Positions 1 to 13,382 of a DNA stretch of 64,000 bases are shown piece by piece. How positions within the stretch are numbered: position 1 is the first letter of the stretch; every line of letters begins with the position of its first letter. The DNA is from Acanthornis magna (Eukaryota > Chordata > Aves > Passeriformes > Acanthizidae). The notes under the pieces were generated by a model that was not told where the DNA came from, searched no databases, and worked only from the letters and a program-made list of their open reading frames with translations. The DNA is taken from assembly GCA_036785705.1 (NCBI GenBank), contig JAWUZG010000013.1, positions 22,913,501-22,977,500 of the forward strand, in the 5' to 3' direction. The position numbers and the translations under genes are program-made.

Positions 1-2825
1 AATGGAAGATGTATTTATAGCCCTCATGAACACAAGATGGATGTGAGTTGAGAGGGAACCCTGTCTGTGTGGGCAGGAAAACTTGCTGATCTCCACAGCA
101 GGTTCAGGGGGGTTAGAGGGGCAGGAACATCATCAGACTTCTCCCCCTTTGCAGTCCTGGAGCTGCTGGCAGGTCTGGTCACCATGAGCAAAGCCAGGCA
201 GAATCAGGATCACAAGAGCAATCATTCTGTAAAACTGCCGCTCTCTGAGCTGTGCTGGCACATGTGGGGTGAATGTGGGCCCCTCATGTGGCTCACACCC
301 CAAGCGCATTGCTGCTGGGGGCACAAGTGGAGTGCCCTCAACTCCTCGAGGACAGTGCCCTGAACTCCTCCAAGGGCACACTAAAGGCTCGTGGCACAGC
401 GCAATGTGTCCCAGAGGCCACGTGTCCTTGTCCTGGGGCAGAGGAGTAGGGACGGTGGCTGTCTGCACCCCTCTGCCCCATGCTAGCTGCCGCAGGAGCT
501 GGGAAGCAGAGCCTGGGTGCAGGTGGTCACAGGGGCAGGTGCCCACGGTGGTGTGGGGGCAAGGGCAATGTCCGGCAGCTTTGCCCACACCCAAACCCAA
601 ACCAGGCAACTGGGGCAGCCTCTGGGCGCGGCGAGTGGAGGAGGGGAGTTTGTCTGGAGCAGGGTGAGGATGAGGGTAGCCAGGGTAGCCTGGACCATGG
701 GAACAGGTCCCTGGAGCATCATTTCTGCTGCAACCCCAACAGAACTGTGCTCCCAGCACAAAGAGGGAACAGGAACAGCCTGGAATGCCTGACAGGCATG
801 TCAGCTCTGAGTGTGTGGGGCTGGGGTCAGCAGGTGTCAAGGGCCAGGGCATTCTGGGGAGCACAGGGCTGTGGGGTGCACGATGTTGTGGGGTGATGGG
901 GAGCACTGCTGCTGCTCAGAGGGAGCAGATGTTAAAATAATACCACTCCCATCTCGCATCCCTCTGTTGATTCAGAAGCCTTAACCAGTTTCCCAGCCCT
1001 TGTCCCCTCTGATATCCAAATACAGCCTGTAGGACATACTGCCTGTGGTCCCTGGAGTGGCAGAGAGGAAAGGAGGAAGAGAGGGATGAAGGGAGTGGGA
1101 TAAGTCCCAGCTCCCACGTCCATGGCCTGGCAGCGAAGGAGGTGCAGCCCCTTGATGGCCTCAGCTCCCTGGTGCCCCAGGACCCCTCAGCCCCTAAGAT
1201 TCCACAGGTCCTCAGGCCCTCCACCCATGCCCCTGACTTTTTCAGGCATAGCAGAGAGACAAAGACAAAATGCTGAAGCTCTCATTCCCACTAGGAAATA
1301 AAAAATGTCCTTAATATCTGGGCTGTTGTCATCTTTTAGGTCTTCAGACACTGCCATTTAATGACTTGGGTATTTGTGCTTTAACTGCTTCACACCCTGA
1401 AGCACTTTCTGAAAGGAATTCGTTTGGGAATCCTGCTTCTCACAAGTAGGGTCCGCTGGCAAAAGCGTGGGAGGAGACCAAGAAACCTGAGAAAATACCC
1501 TGGCTTTCTTCTCAGCTTCACTGCCTTTTAGGTTTCAGGGTTAAATGAGTTTTCTGAATCTCCAGTTATTGGTCTAATGAAACTGCAACATACTTAGTGG
1601 GTTATTCATCTCATTCTCCACATACTCTCAATCCTGACTCTGTCATAGTAACAGTTCCTGAATGGGAATATGAACTCCATCAGAAATCATCCTCTGAGAT
1701 TGTAAACCTTGCAGGAAAGGATTAAGCCTTGCCTACAAGCAAAATCACATGTAACATTAACGGGTGTTGGTTCTATCATGATAAATTTAAAACAAAATAA
1801 AGCTCAGTGAATCATTTTGTGTAATACAGTGCATTGCTCAGTTTTATATACTGAGAAGCAGGGCATTAACTGGGAACTGGAAACCAATCTGAAATGTGCA
1901 CTTGAGTGTAAATGAATGGACTAAATATAGGCACAGATTTGGGCATATGAAAATGTTCCTGTGACCTTTCCTGTTCGTCCAGAGACGAACATGACACACC
2001 TGACCCTGTGTGTGCAGGTCGTGGCTCCAGGCACAGCCTGGCCAAGCGCTGACACCAGGGGATCCTGCAGGCAGGAGATGATTTTTGGGTAGTGACACAA
2101 AGAGAGCTCTCCCCACCAAAATGCTGCTCTCTGGAAAACACACTGATCTCATAACAAACACCTGCTGGCTACAGAGCAAATGCTCCCACAACTTTCTGCA
2201 GTTGGCCAAGACATCTATGCAAACTCTTTTGTTCAAGTTTCCTCTGTTTTCTCTCCAGAAATTTTTCAGGCTTGTTCAGCTGATGCTTAGCTCAAAAAGG
2301 AGGAAAAAACCTAACCCTAGAATATGTTGTTACCCTTGTGAGGAACACAACTGCTGTTGCAATGGGCCAGAGGAACTCCCCAGCCCATGGCAGATGGAAC
2401 ATGGCCCTGTGCTGATGCTCATGGCATGAGAGGTGGGTCCTTCTCACAGCAGGAATGACTGAAGACCAAACCAGATCCAGATGGCCTTTGTTACACAGGA
2501 GGTGAAGCAGTTTCAGGCCCCGAGCCTGTCACTGCCCTGGCTGCAACCACTGCAGTCTGTGTCACTGGAGGAGCTGGGGGTCCTTGGGAACACACCCTGC
2601 CTTGTGCCAGGGCCACGTGCCTTTCCTGGTGTCACAGCTTTGCTAATCATCAGCAGCCACCTCCCACCAGGGGAGACATTGCTGACAAAATGGGGCTTCT
2701 CCCCTGCACCCTCTGGGGCCTGGGAGCCTTCCCCCTTCTCCTGCCAGGACAAGAGATCTGCTGCCACAGAGGGGCAAATCCTGAGAGCTGAAGAGCACTT
2801 CTGCCCGAGAGAATGTGATTTAGAT

Positions 2826-3010
2826 TAACTATTTTTAGCTAGATCTAGTGGGAGTCGAAGAAGGAGAGTGTCTTCCAGGAGATGCAGAATACCATGCTAT
2901 ATCGGGCGCCAAAATCGGAGCAGATGCTTCCAATTACACTTAATTCACCTCAATTATAGAAAAAGTAAAAAAAATTATAGTTACACTAAGAATATCCTTT
3001 CTCTGAAGTT
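2826..3010 (-). mobile_element. Possible retroviral-like fragment (primer-binding-site-like motif), very tentative
   Basis: On the minus strand, TGGCGCCCGA at about 2904-2913 matches the first ten bases of a retroviral tRNA-Lys primer binding site, but the following bases do not. No clear TG...CA long terminal repeat boundary and no gag or pol remnants were found. An old element fragment is possible, and a chance match is about as likely. Confidence 0.2.
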
Positions 3011-3764
3011 ACAAGTATTTGACACTGCAGTCTGTCCGCATTGAAGAGCGGGGACACTGCGACACAAGCAGCCTGGGAGCAGTTTGGGACCCTCTGCAGA
3101 CCACAGCTGCTGCTGCCCCAGGGATGAGGGGCTGATTGCAGGAGGGGTTCACTTCACACTCCATCTTTGGGACAGTTTATCCTGTGTCTGTTTCCTGGCA
3201 TCAACCAGCTTTGTGGTGTATTAGTACATCCAGGAAAAAGTATTTTATTAGAGTTCACATAGTAATATGGTCTGGTGCTCATCCTGAATCAGACAGTGTC
3301 ACAAAGACAACCCCGTGCCCCCCTGTCCAGGTGACCAGAGGCTGGGACTAATGCCTGTCTTAGGAGGAATCATAAACCAGCTGGACTCACCACAGTCACA
3401 GCAAATAGTAACAGTTTGTAACATGCTTGGAGAGTGGGAGATGTTCCAGGGTGCCCATGTTTCACACATTCATATCCTTCTCGGAGAAGAACTCTCCCAG
3501 CCTCCAGGTAGGCAAAGGAGTTCATGTTGGCACCACTGTGACTGGTTCTGTGGGGAGACCGAGGACTTGGATGGCACTTTCTCAGTGCCAAGTCATGAGT
3601 GACTCTTTCCTACAGTCCTGCTGCCCTATTTATCAGCTGCAGACAGACATCAAAGCCCGGGGTTCCCACCCGCTCCGCTCCTCGGGGAGGGCAGGCAGCT
3701 CAGTTTGTGGCACCAGAGTGCCCCTGTTCAGCTCTGCACTCTGCTGCAGCCGCAGGGTGCTGGG

Positions 3765-3852
3765 CACAAAGGTGCCCATGTCCCAGCACAAAGGTGCCCA
3801 TGTCCCAGCACAAAGGTGCCCATGTCCCAGCACAAAGGTGCCCATGTCCCAG
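3765..3852. repeat. Perfect 22-bp minisatellite, four copies
   Basis: Four identical 22-bp units run head to tail, each CACAAAGGTGCC followed by CATGTCCCAG. The unit contains the interrupted palindrome GGTGCC and the word CCATG. The lack of any mismatch suggests recent expansion. Confidence 0.96.
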
Positions 3853-4288
3853 CCCTGGGTCCTAGCAGAGCTCTGGCCCTCAGGGCTCTTCAGGCTCTCC
3901 CATGGTCCCAGCCCCACCTCCAGCACTGCCCTGGGCCCCCATCCTTGTGCTGCAGGCTGGGCAGGTTCTTGACATTTTGTTGTACTTAAAGGGGAGAAAA
4001 AGTCATTCAGTCAGTGCTGATTTCCTAATTCAGTGTAACCTTTCCATATCCAGGCTAAGGACAGCTTGACATTTCCCTGCATCCCAGGCAGAGGCTACAA
4101 AGCCTCTCAGCTCTGTTCCCAATGCCGCTGCACATCTCTGCAACACATTGTGCATTGTCAAACATTTGGAAAATATTAAACTAATTTTTAAAGCCTTTGT
4201 TCACCCACTTGAGATGCTGTCATGGAAAACTTGCAGGTCATGCCACTCTGCTCTGCTGACTCCTCCCCAAAGTCCTCCAACTTACAGC

Positions 4289-4491
4289 TTCCCTGTGAGG
4301 GTGGGCAGGCCCTGGCACAGGTGCCCAGAGCAGCTGTGGCTGCCCCTGGATCCCTGGCAGTGTCCCAGGCCAGGCTGGACATTGGGGTTGGAGCAGCCTG
4401 GGACAGTGGGAGGTGTCCCTGCCATGGCAGGGGTGGCACTGGATGGGCTTTGAGGTCCCTCCCAACCCAATCCCATTCTGGGATTCTCTAA
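4289..4491 (+). mobile_element. CR1 LINE 3'-end fragment
   Basis: It carries the typical avian CR1 3' UTR order: a GTGAGGGTGGGCAGGCCCTGG segment, 'gtggctgcccctggatccc', 'ggaggtgtccctgccatgg', then the 'tgaggtccctcccaaccca' tail ending near ATTCTGGGATTCT. The 5' end is truncated and there is no coding potential. Its core is nearly identical to the copies at 57.2 and 61.8 kb. Confidence 0.93.
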
Positions 4492-4572
4492 AACATCAAG
4501 TCAGCCTTTACAAGACAGAAAGCGGAAAATATATATGTTACTCTGAGTAATCACCAAAAGGAGGTCAGGTCC

Positions 4573-4589
4573 ATATATATATATATATA
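4573..4589. repeat. (AT)n microsatellite
   Basis: An uninterrupted AT dinucleotide run of about 17 bases. Confidence 0.93.
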
Positions 4590-6623
4590 CACACCACTGT
4601 GCAAGCTCTACAGAAGGGGAAGGGAAAGCTGTCTTTCAGACATGGAAAACCACCAATCTTGACTCCCTTTTCCTAGCTTTCAGTGTGTCCAGGACTCTGC
4701 TGTCTGAGCACCCTACAGCAACTTAACACATGGCCAGTAACTGCTTTGTCCTTACCTATTGCTCTGCTCAAAGGGAAATATTATTTAACATGGCAGAGAA
4801 GCCTTTGAAAATAACATCTTGGATGAATTAACATTTCCTCTCTATGCTTGATTTGTTGTCCCTAGATAATGTAACAGGAACAAGCTTTTGCAGGCTCTGT
4901 CATGTACCCTCTGTGGGATTGTGGGAACTTTTAAAGCCTCCCTCCATCTGAGCATTCTGCAGGTAGTGTTGCTCCAAAAAGCAAAGGTGTCTTTCACCTT
5001 GAATTAAATTATTGTGTAAGGGATTAAAGGGCTACTTTCCTTCCGCTCTTCTGACATCCCTTTTTGTTCCAGAATCAGCCTGTGTGCTGTGAATAAGTGA
5101 ATCTTTTTCCAAACCCTACAATTTGCAGAGCAACTTTGCAGTCTCATTTTCCCTCAAACTGGCTGGAGTTGTTTCTCTTTTAATAACCATTTTTCAAGCT
5201 GCCAGCAGATCTTAAAAGTAGTTTTGGATTAAATAGGTAGGAATACATCCCAGGACTTCATGTTTCTAATTATGCTCCCAGAGAGATTTGAAATTACTTT
5301 CATGAATCTACACCTAAAGCAGCCAAGTCTCTTGCTGCTCACCATGTTTCTACCCTGATATAAATCCATTCCCTTTAATGGGACTATTACTGTTTTTAAA
5401 AGGCTTACATAAGGCTAGAATGGGAGCCAGTAGGTAGTCTCCAGCTCACACCCCTTCCTTGGTTTCAAACAGCTCCTGAAGAAAGGAAACCAAGTTAGTT
5501 AAAATAAGGCCAAAATGTCTTCTACACATGTAGAAAGAAAGGCAGCAGATGCCCACCCATTGTTTATTCTTTGGTCACCAAGATGAGATGAGCTCCCAAA
5601 GTGCTGTGAGCACTGAGCTTTCCAAAGCCAAACACTCCTGGTGGGCCCAAGATATCCATTCTCTGCAGATCCTGAGTGCATCCATTGCCTGGAAAGGGAA
5701 GTGAAGCCACATCGGCCGTGCCAGGCTGGAGCCCAGTGCTCCTGAGCAATCCCACAGGAGCCAGTGGGTCGGTTTGGAGAAGAAGTTAATCCTAAATAAT
5801 TGTCTGTATTTACAATGAAGGGAATTGTCCTTATAACAACTTTTCTATTAAAGACTGGATTTAGAAAAAGGCACTTTGCACTTAACCACATCCAGGTCTT
5901 GTCCATTCCTGTTCTTGTCCATGGTACTCATCTGTAATGTGGGAAGTACAGTTAGTCCATGTTGAGGACTGATGCCAGCTCACCAGCTAGCCTACAAATA
6001 CGGTATCTTGCAGAATTGTCACATGAAGGGAAGCATGGGATATTATTCTCAGATTCACTTTCCTCTACTAGGCTTCTTGGCCCTCTGATGAGTTATTCTT
6101 TGGCTGGAAACTGAAAATTTAATTGATGCGGGATTCCTGGTGGTGTTAACCTTGCATACGTGTGCAGGTGTAGGGTGAATAAAACCCTCACCTGGCGTGA
6201 ATGTCTGTACATAGGGAATCTCAAGGAAAATCCACACTGACTAATGACACAGGTATTCAGGACCAACAGAGCCAACAGCCAACAGCTGTGAATGCTGATT
6301 GAAGCAATCCATTGTCTCCACCATAGGCTGAATAGAGTTCATCTTTGGCTCACTGTGAAGCTGTAGTACTTTAAATAAAGTGGCACAGCTTTGGCACACC
6401 TGCACAATTCATTGGCATTTGGTGTCAGGATCACTGTACTTCTTTGTTACTTTTTTTTAGGGGATCCTTGCTGCCCTGCTATGGTTCCCAGCACAAGCAG
6501 GGTGTGTAATCTGCCTAAAACAACAGCTGCATCAGCCAGGAGTCACTCTGGTGGCTCTGGCCGTGGTGGATCCTCCCGTGGCTGTTCACTGCTCCATGCG
6601 GTTCAACAGGAATGTCCTCAGCG

Positions 6624-6660
6624 TCATCCTTGGCTTCACCCTTGGCTTCATCCTTGGCTG
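6624..6660. repeat. Three imperfect 12-bp units
   Basis: Units of the form TCATCCTTGGCT, repeated three times with one substitution. The array is small and of unknown significance. Confidence 0.75.
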
Positions 6661-8157
6661 TGTCTTCAGCTCAGCCATCTCTTGAAGACTCGCTTCCTTG
6701 TGGCTGCCCAGCTCCCCACTATTAACAGGATTTAGCTAATTAGCTGTGAGCAGTGCTGTTCTCCCTCACCAATGTAAAGGGTTTACTATTTTTATCTGAC
6801 TCTGGATGTTTTTGGTTCCTAGGGGATTAAGGTCATAGGGCACATATTTATTCAGATGCTGGAATTCTTACATCATTTTTCCATTACTCAGTTGGGAAGG
6901 AGGAGCCTCAGCCTTCAACTCCCTCTTCCTCCCCTCTGGCTGCTCGCCCTCCCCCTCCCTCCCTGCTCTGCATGGCGAGCCATTTCCTCTGAAACAAGAA
7001 CGTTCTCTACTTTCACTAGTGGTACAGAAACCAAACAGCTTATTTTTAAACACAAGTGTTGTCCAAGCGAGCGACAGAGCCACACAGCCACTCCATACAG
7101 TGTCCTGTTGTTTATCTGCAGCAGGAGAGTTTATTCAAATGCATTTTTGAAGCTATTGCTTCCATATGGTGCTTGAAAACAAGGATTCTGCCTTGCAGGA
7201 CAATGTTATTTTCCTTCAGAAAAGCTCTCCCTGGGTACAGCTCTAAAAACCCTTCATAACCTGAACCCACAACACTTACAGTATTTCAGTAATCCCAATG
7301 CTTCAAAGTATAGCCTGAAAACATTCTTGATACACACACCCTCTGGTTAGCTGAATCCCAGAATGCCTTAAGCTCGACTGCTGAAAAGGAAGTTCCCATC
7401 AGTGGTTTTAAAACCATTGGAATCAGAGCATCATTTCAAGAGTTACCCCTGTACAGCTACAACCATTTCAGGACTGGCTCCCTGATGGTGCTTTACTGCA
7501 GTCCATGAGGGACAGACTGCTTTCTGAGCAGAAATCACACATGCTATGAGGCATTTTCCTCTAGTGTGCAGTATTTAGATATCCATGTGGGATATGACAG
7601 AACCCAAGTGAGCAAGGCTCAGCTTTAGATCTGCACCTGCAGCAAAAAGACACCGAGATTCATGATGAGCCTCAGATCCTGTAGGAATTTCCACAAGAGT
7701 CTCACAGTTCTGCTTCTGCTCTTCAGTTAAAGCTTTGTAGGTTACCATCTATTTTGCAGATGAGCAAAGCCACTGATCGTGACCTTCCCCACACATCCAT
7801 TGATCAGCTGCGCAGTGGAGTTCCTTGCAAGGAACACGGAGATCCTGGTTTGACAGAGGCTCCCAAAGACTGTGCTGGGGTGACGAGCCATGCTCCTGCA
7901 CCCTGGTCAGACATGCCATGGAACTCATCTCCAGGTAAAATTTCCTGCAGGCTGATGGCTCTGGACTCAGGAAAATTGTGTTGCTGTAGCTCAGGTGAAA
8001 TGTCTATCTTTTGTTACACAACTTTTACTGAGCATCCAAAACCTCACCAGGTAATGGTTTAGTCCTGCTTTTCTGTTCATGCTGAGCTCATATTTTATGG
8101 TAAAATAATTTATGAATTATGGCCTGCGTCCTCCCATCTTCCCACAAAGTAAAGAGC

Positions 8158-8284
8158 AGGTTGGACAGGGCTTGGAGAACCTGGTCCAGTGGAAGGTGTC
8201 CCTGCCCATGCCAGGAGGGTGGAATGAGATGAGCTTCAAGGTCCCTTCCAACCCAAACCATTCTGTGATTCTATGATTTTATGA
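8158..8284 (+). mobile_element. CR1 LINE 3'-end fragment
   Basis: A short 5'-truncated copy ending in AGGTCCCTTCCAACCCAAACC and the 8-bp-type terminal repeat ATTCTGTGATTCTATGATTTTATGA, the hallmark of CR1 3' ends. Confidence 0.94.
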
Positions 8285-8916
8285 AAGCACACAGGTCATT
8301 GGTCTTTAAAGCCTGCATCAGTTCTGAGTCTTCTTTCTATCTCCTTCACACTGTAAAATATGCTACAGGATGAAAATGACTGAGCAAAGAAGGCAGAGAA
8401 ATATGGTACACATTTAACAATAATATTTCTATACAGAATTCCATAGTGTATTAAATCTATTTAATGAGTTTTCTAGATTAAGTAGAAGTCTGGGGAATTT
8501 TTATTATAATGCCATATCCCACAAAAATATCTATGGTCCTGAGAGAACAGACACCATGTTAATCTATTTCTTTAACGTTAGGTGATTAGGTAATAGCCTG
8601 TCTGCAGCAATGATATTGACACTGTTACTCCTTGTGTAATTCAGTTAAGATGTTCTGTTCAAGGCCTTCTCGATCCCAGCCTCAGGACAGGGTTGAAAGG
8701 GTGAAAGTTCCAGTGGCCGTGTAACCTACAGGTTATAGACCAAAGTTATGGTACTCCCCATTCTTAACTACGTTGAGATATTTATATTTTTATAGATGTT
8801 GTATGTGGGCAGTTCAGGAAGGGATGAAGAAGACCAGCTTCATGAGGAATAGCTCCTGCTTTGCTAACCTGCTGCTGTAAGAGGGCTGGGCCCCGTGATT
8901 CTCTCGGGAGCTGTGG

Positions 8917-8950
8917 GGATCCCAGGATCCCAGGATCCCAGGATCCCAGG
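8917..8950. repeat. Short tandem repeat (GGATCCCA)x4
   Basis: Four perfect 8-bp units followed by GG. Each unit contains the palindrome GGATCC. Confidence 0.93.
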
Positions 8951-11900
8951 GTGCACCTTCCTCCAGCCACTTTCCAGACACAAGGAGGACTCCCAGCCTG
9001 CCGCCAGGTCCCATCCTCAATGTCCCCTCCCCAATGTCCCCTCCCCATGCTCTACCACACCGTGCCTGAGGTTTACTTAATAGATTTAAGGAAAATCAAA
9101 TTTCTAGAAAAATTTAAATGCAGAAAAAGAACAGGAGTCATTATGCTGGGTTAGGAACCCTGTGAAGACAGCAGGTTTGGCCTAATCACACGGACAGACA
9201 CCCAAAATACATCACAGTTCTTGTTTGAAAGAAACCAAATTCTGAGAAACATTAAGTGGTTTAATTATAAATTAATTATATTTATATGCTTCCCTGTGTG
9301 ACATCCATGTGTGACTGGTCTCCTTATGAGACTGGGAATTTCCTTGTCATCACCTTGTGAAAGCCTTGGGAAGGGGCACAGATCCCTCACCAACTGCTGC
9401 CGCCAGACCGTGTCCCGGTGCCCCTGGGCAGCACCTGCAGGACCCAGCCCCATGTCCCTGTCGCGGGGCACAGGGACCCCTCCGTGGCACTGTCCCCAGC
9501 AGCTCCTGCCCCGGCTGCCTCCGTCCGGCACGCGGCCGTGTCACAAAGCAGCCAGCCCTGCTGAGAGCTGTGCCCCGAGACAAAGATGCCCAAGAGTCCT
9601 GCACAGACATCTAAAAACAATTCAGTAATTTAAAATGGCCGGAGGAGGAGTAATTCTTTGTATCATGAAAATCGACAGCCTTCTGGGAAGAGGGTTTTAA
9701 ACTTTTTCATGAGGAAATTGCTCAGCGTAAATCCTTAATTCCCTTAGTGTGCCACTGTGCATCTCACAGGCACCCCATGGTTTTCTGGGTATTTTTCTTT
9801 GTTTTTAGGGAATTGTTTGTTCTACTAGGTATAAATGGGCAATACAATAAATCCCATTTTTAAAAAACAGTATATAAATATTGTATACTGCTGTGTGAGT
9901 ATATTCATGCTCAACAAGCTCTGCTTCTACTTTCTCCTGTGACTTTTTTCCACACTAATCCCATGACACTGTGGTCTTGGTTGTTTTTTTCTTACTGTTT
10001 TATATGCAAATGAGGAATTGATATCACAGAGCAGAGCTATGCATTTCTTAACATCCCCTGAAGTCCCTCTTTGTCCGCTGTTCTGGTAGAATCAGCTGAA
10101 AGTCCTCAACTTTTCTTTTTACACTCTTTTTACTTTTTGAGGAGAGCTGGAGGAAATGGTGCAGTTCACACCTTGTCTCACAGGTTGTTACTGGGCTCTG
10201 GGAGATTGTTACGCCGGAGAATGACCAATGGTTTGCTGTTTAGATATCCTGCTTTCTCTAATCTGTTCCATATATTTATAAAATTTTCCATTTCACACCT
10301 ATCCATACATACAGCTTTTTGCAATAGAGACTAAACTTCAGCCGAGAACAGAGACAGCTCATCCCCAGCCAGCAGAGACCCAAATCCAACTGTAGTAAGT
10401 TTTGAATGATCTCAGCAGAAAATCAGGGTCAGATCTGTCCAGTTGCTCCACCAGGGAAGGGCCAGGTGGGAGCAAAGTAAAGGTGTTTGGCTTTGAAAGT
10501 TGTGTCCTTATTCTTTTACTATAATGACAACAGTCTTTCAGTACATCTTCACTTTTGTATCAACAAAAGATCCTGGAGACAGAACCCCAGTTTCACACTC
10601 TCCCTTAGAGAGCAGCACAGGGAAAAGCCAAAGGTTTTCCTGCTCTTGCCAGGACTGTGTACTCACAGCACAGAGTCGCTGCCCACCCCAGACTCTGTGC
10701 TCTGTCCGTGGCAAGGACAGATGGACAAAGGCTGCTCAGCCAGGAGCACTTTGCTTTGCCTCGAACATCAATGACCTCATGAGCTTTCTCGAGGCTGAGC
10801 AGGCTCAGCCTGGGAGCACCTGAACAAGCCCAGGGAGTCAGGAGAGCATCGCAGGGTCACTCACTGATGCTCTCCGTGCTGACACAAAGCTCCTGTGACA
10901 CGACTGTGCCAGCCCGATGGCTCCTGGTGACACTCCCCACATACAGCGCTGTCCCTGCTGTCCCAGCAGGAAAGCTGAGCTTGAAGCACTCAGGGGAACC
11001 AAAAACCACCATGGCAGCACCACATTTATTGTTGTATTGGAATAAATAAATACTCAATCCATATTTCTATTGGACAAATAAATGGTGTTGCAGCTTTCCA
11101 ACACTACAGGCCCAACCTTTCCCAATTCCTGTTTTTGGAACGTGGCTTCCTTCTCCCAAGGGTGAACAGTGCTGAGAATTGCATGTGTGATTTCCCAGGC
11201 ACTTCCCTCCTCCCTGGCATGGCTCATTAAGGGTAGGGCCATGTGATGAGCAGTGGCTGTGCCCTCCTCCAGGAGCAGCTGCACCTCATTTATAGATGAA
11301 ACATCCCAAACACAAAGCCTATACAATGCTTTAGGGTTTCTCAAGAAGTGTTTGCAAGGTGTGACTCTTTATGAGCTGTAAAAAGTAAATATTTGGATAG
11401 TATTTAGCAGACCAGACTGATCTATGTGGGGCTAAATCCTCATAAGGGAAAGAACTGTGAGAAGAGAATAAATATGAGAAACAAAAAGGGGTGGAAGAAC
11501 GTACAAAAAGTCTTTTATTCGGCAAAAACAGGAGCAGCAAACAGTATAGGGGGAGAGCTGTTGTTTGTCTTCTACAGGAATGCTTCATTTGGCTGAAAGT
11601 TTATAAGGTCAAAACTCTCTGTTAATGTTTATTTGGCAAGTGACAAACACTGAAAGAACTTAAACATGTGTAGGTTTCATTTTGCCTCAGCTGTTAGAAG
11701 AATTCAGGTAAGTTTCGTTTGGAAATGTGACAACACTACAAAGGCAGCCAGAGATTAAAGACCCACGAGAAACTGGTGAGAGCCCTGAGACGAGGTGAGA
11801 ACACCTGTGGGATGCTGATAGGAAACACAGCAGAAAAATGGCAGAGCTAAGCTCTACTGAATGACATGGTTAGTCAGCAGTCCCAGGGGCTTATGTGAGG

Positions 11901-12471
11901 CTCCAGGAGATGCAAGAACAGCTGTGTCACTGCCTGTGTCCCACGGCTCGGCTCCAGGTCCCTCTGTGGGCAAGCCCTGTGCCAGTAACCTCCCAGCGCT
12001 CATCCAGCAACTGCTTGGCTGGAAATACATTCATAGGATGAAAAAAGGGTTGTTCACCTCATCCCCCTCACTCACATTAGCTGCTTGCAATGTCCCCAGA
12101 GCATCCATGTGCCTCGGAATGCCTGTGCCCAGTGACAGCAGCCACGGCACGCCAGGGCTGGGCAGTGAGAAATGCCTCACAGGGACAGGGGGTGCAGTCC
12201 ATTGGTAAGTGAGGAATTGTGTGCACAAGTGAAATCATCCCCAGCCCTGACCGGCAATGGGCTTTCGGCAATTTCTCTGCAACTCCTGGACCTGAACGTG
12301 ACTAAGGAGTGTCACAGTCACTGTGTAAACACCACACCCTAGGTACGAGGGGACAAGGCACGGTGTGCCTCTACCTGCGTTATCCTGAAACACTCAGAAG
12401 GGAAGAATGGGGAAGGCGGGATTAACTCTCCCTGGTGTGCATCAAATCTTTACTGAAAGGGAGCTCAGGCC

Positions 12472-12643
12472 TTGGCAGGGCTGCCCAGGGAGGTTTGGAG
12501 CCCCCAGCCCTGCAGGTGTCCAAGGAAGGCCTGGCCGTGGCACTCAGGGCTCTGGGCTGGGTGATAAGGTGCGGATTTGGCACAGGCTGGACTCGATGGT
12601 CTGGGAGGGCTTTTTCAACCTTAAGGATTCTGTGATTCTGTGA
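12472..12643 (+). mobile_element. CR1 LINE 3'-end fragment (different subfamily)
   Basis: Contains 'ggctgcccagggaggt', 'tgtccaaggaaggcctgg', 'ggctggactcgatggtctgggagg' and ends GATTCTGTGATTCTGTGA. It differs from the 4.3-kb type and is a common older avian CR1 3' end. Confidence 0.92.
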
Positions 12644-13382
12644 AATACAGCTGACAGAGTTGAAGATGATTATCGGTGTGAACTTTTCTTGTTGTTTGAG
12701 AGACTTTGGACACAGGCCCTTTGCAAGCTCTGTGTTGCTAAAAGAAGCCACAACACTGAGCTGATAGAGCAACACCTCACTGAGAGCCCCTGGGTTGTTG
12801 CTGGCTCTGGGCCTGGCTCTTACATTAACATACAGATGCTCACAAGCTGTCCAGGCACCACCTTCCTTGGGATGACATTCTGGATCTCACAGAGTGCTCG
12901 GTGATGCTTTATACAGGGCACTGGACTCCTGAGGTACTGTGGAGGTGCTGCAGGAGCAGCTGCCTGCTGTTACAGGAGAGGATTTGTGAGCCCTCAGCTT
13001 TATTCCCATGTGTACCAGTCCTATTCTTTAGGGTCCCCTTACCTGTGGACTTTGTCACTGCGTGGTGGCAAACACCGGCATGACTGCCCGGGGCAGTGAA
13101 GGTGCAAACTTCACCATTTGCTCTTTCTCCATCTGTCCTGATGTTTGCAGTGGAACGAGTGCTGCTCCCCGGCCTCACCTCACTGCGGGAGCTGCACAAG
13201 GCGTGCACCAGGCTCTGCCCCTGCCGAGGAACAGCAGCAGCAGCAGCATCTCACATCGGTAGCCTCAAGCAGCTGGAAGAAATAGAGTCTCACTGAAGAC
13301 ACCAGCCTGTGATGTCCTTTCTGTTCTGATTTACTCCTGTACGCTCGGCATAAAGCAAATCACATCCTACTCATCGCAAAAG

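Larger units (their letters stand above)
1..4288. other. Intergenic DNA upstream of INPP5A, no supported gene
   Basis: The first 900 bases are GC-rich and carry overlapping open frames on both strands. These are Pro/Cys/Gly-rich, without recognisable domains or plausible splice structure, and I read them as chance. 1.2-2.9 kb is ordinary AT-richer intergenic sequence. In human the upstream neighbour of INPP5A is PWWP2B in the same orientation, but I recognise no PWWP2B exon here. Distinct items at 2.9 and 3.77 kb are listed separately. Confidence 0.6.
4492..12471. other. Intergenic DNA, no supported gene
   Basis: Mostly unremarkable single-copy-looking sequence. It contains an (AT)n tract at 4.57 kb, a three-unit 12-bp repeat at 6.62 kb, a CR1 tail at 8.16 kb, a four-unit 8-bp repeat at 8.92 kb and a GC-richer patch at 9.37-9.62 kb. 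No open frame shows family features. No tRNA-like internal promoter boxes were spotted. Confidence 0.55.

Noticed and set aside
133..906. 257-codon minus-strand open frame at the left edge
   Set aside because: It opens with GTG. Its Pro/Cys/Gly-rich composition matches local GC content, and no domain or splice context supports it.
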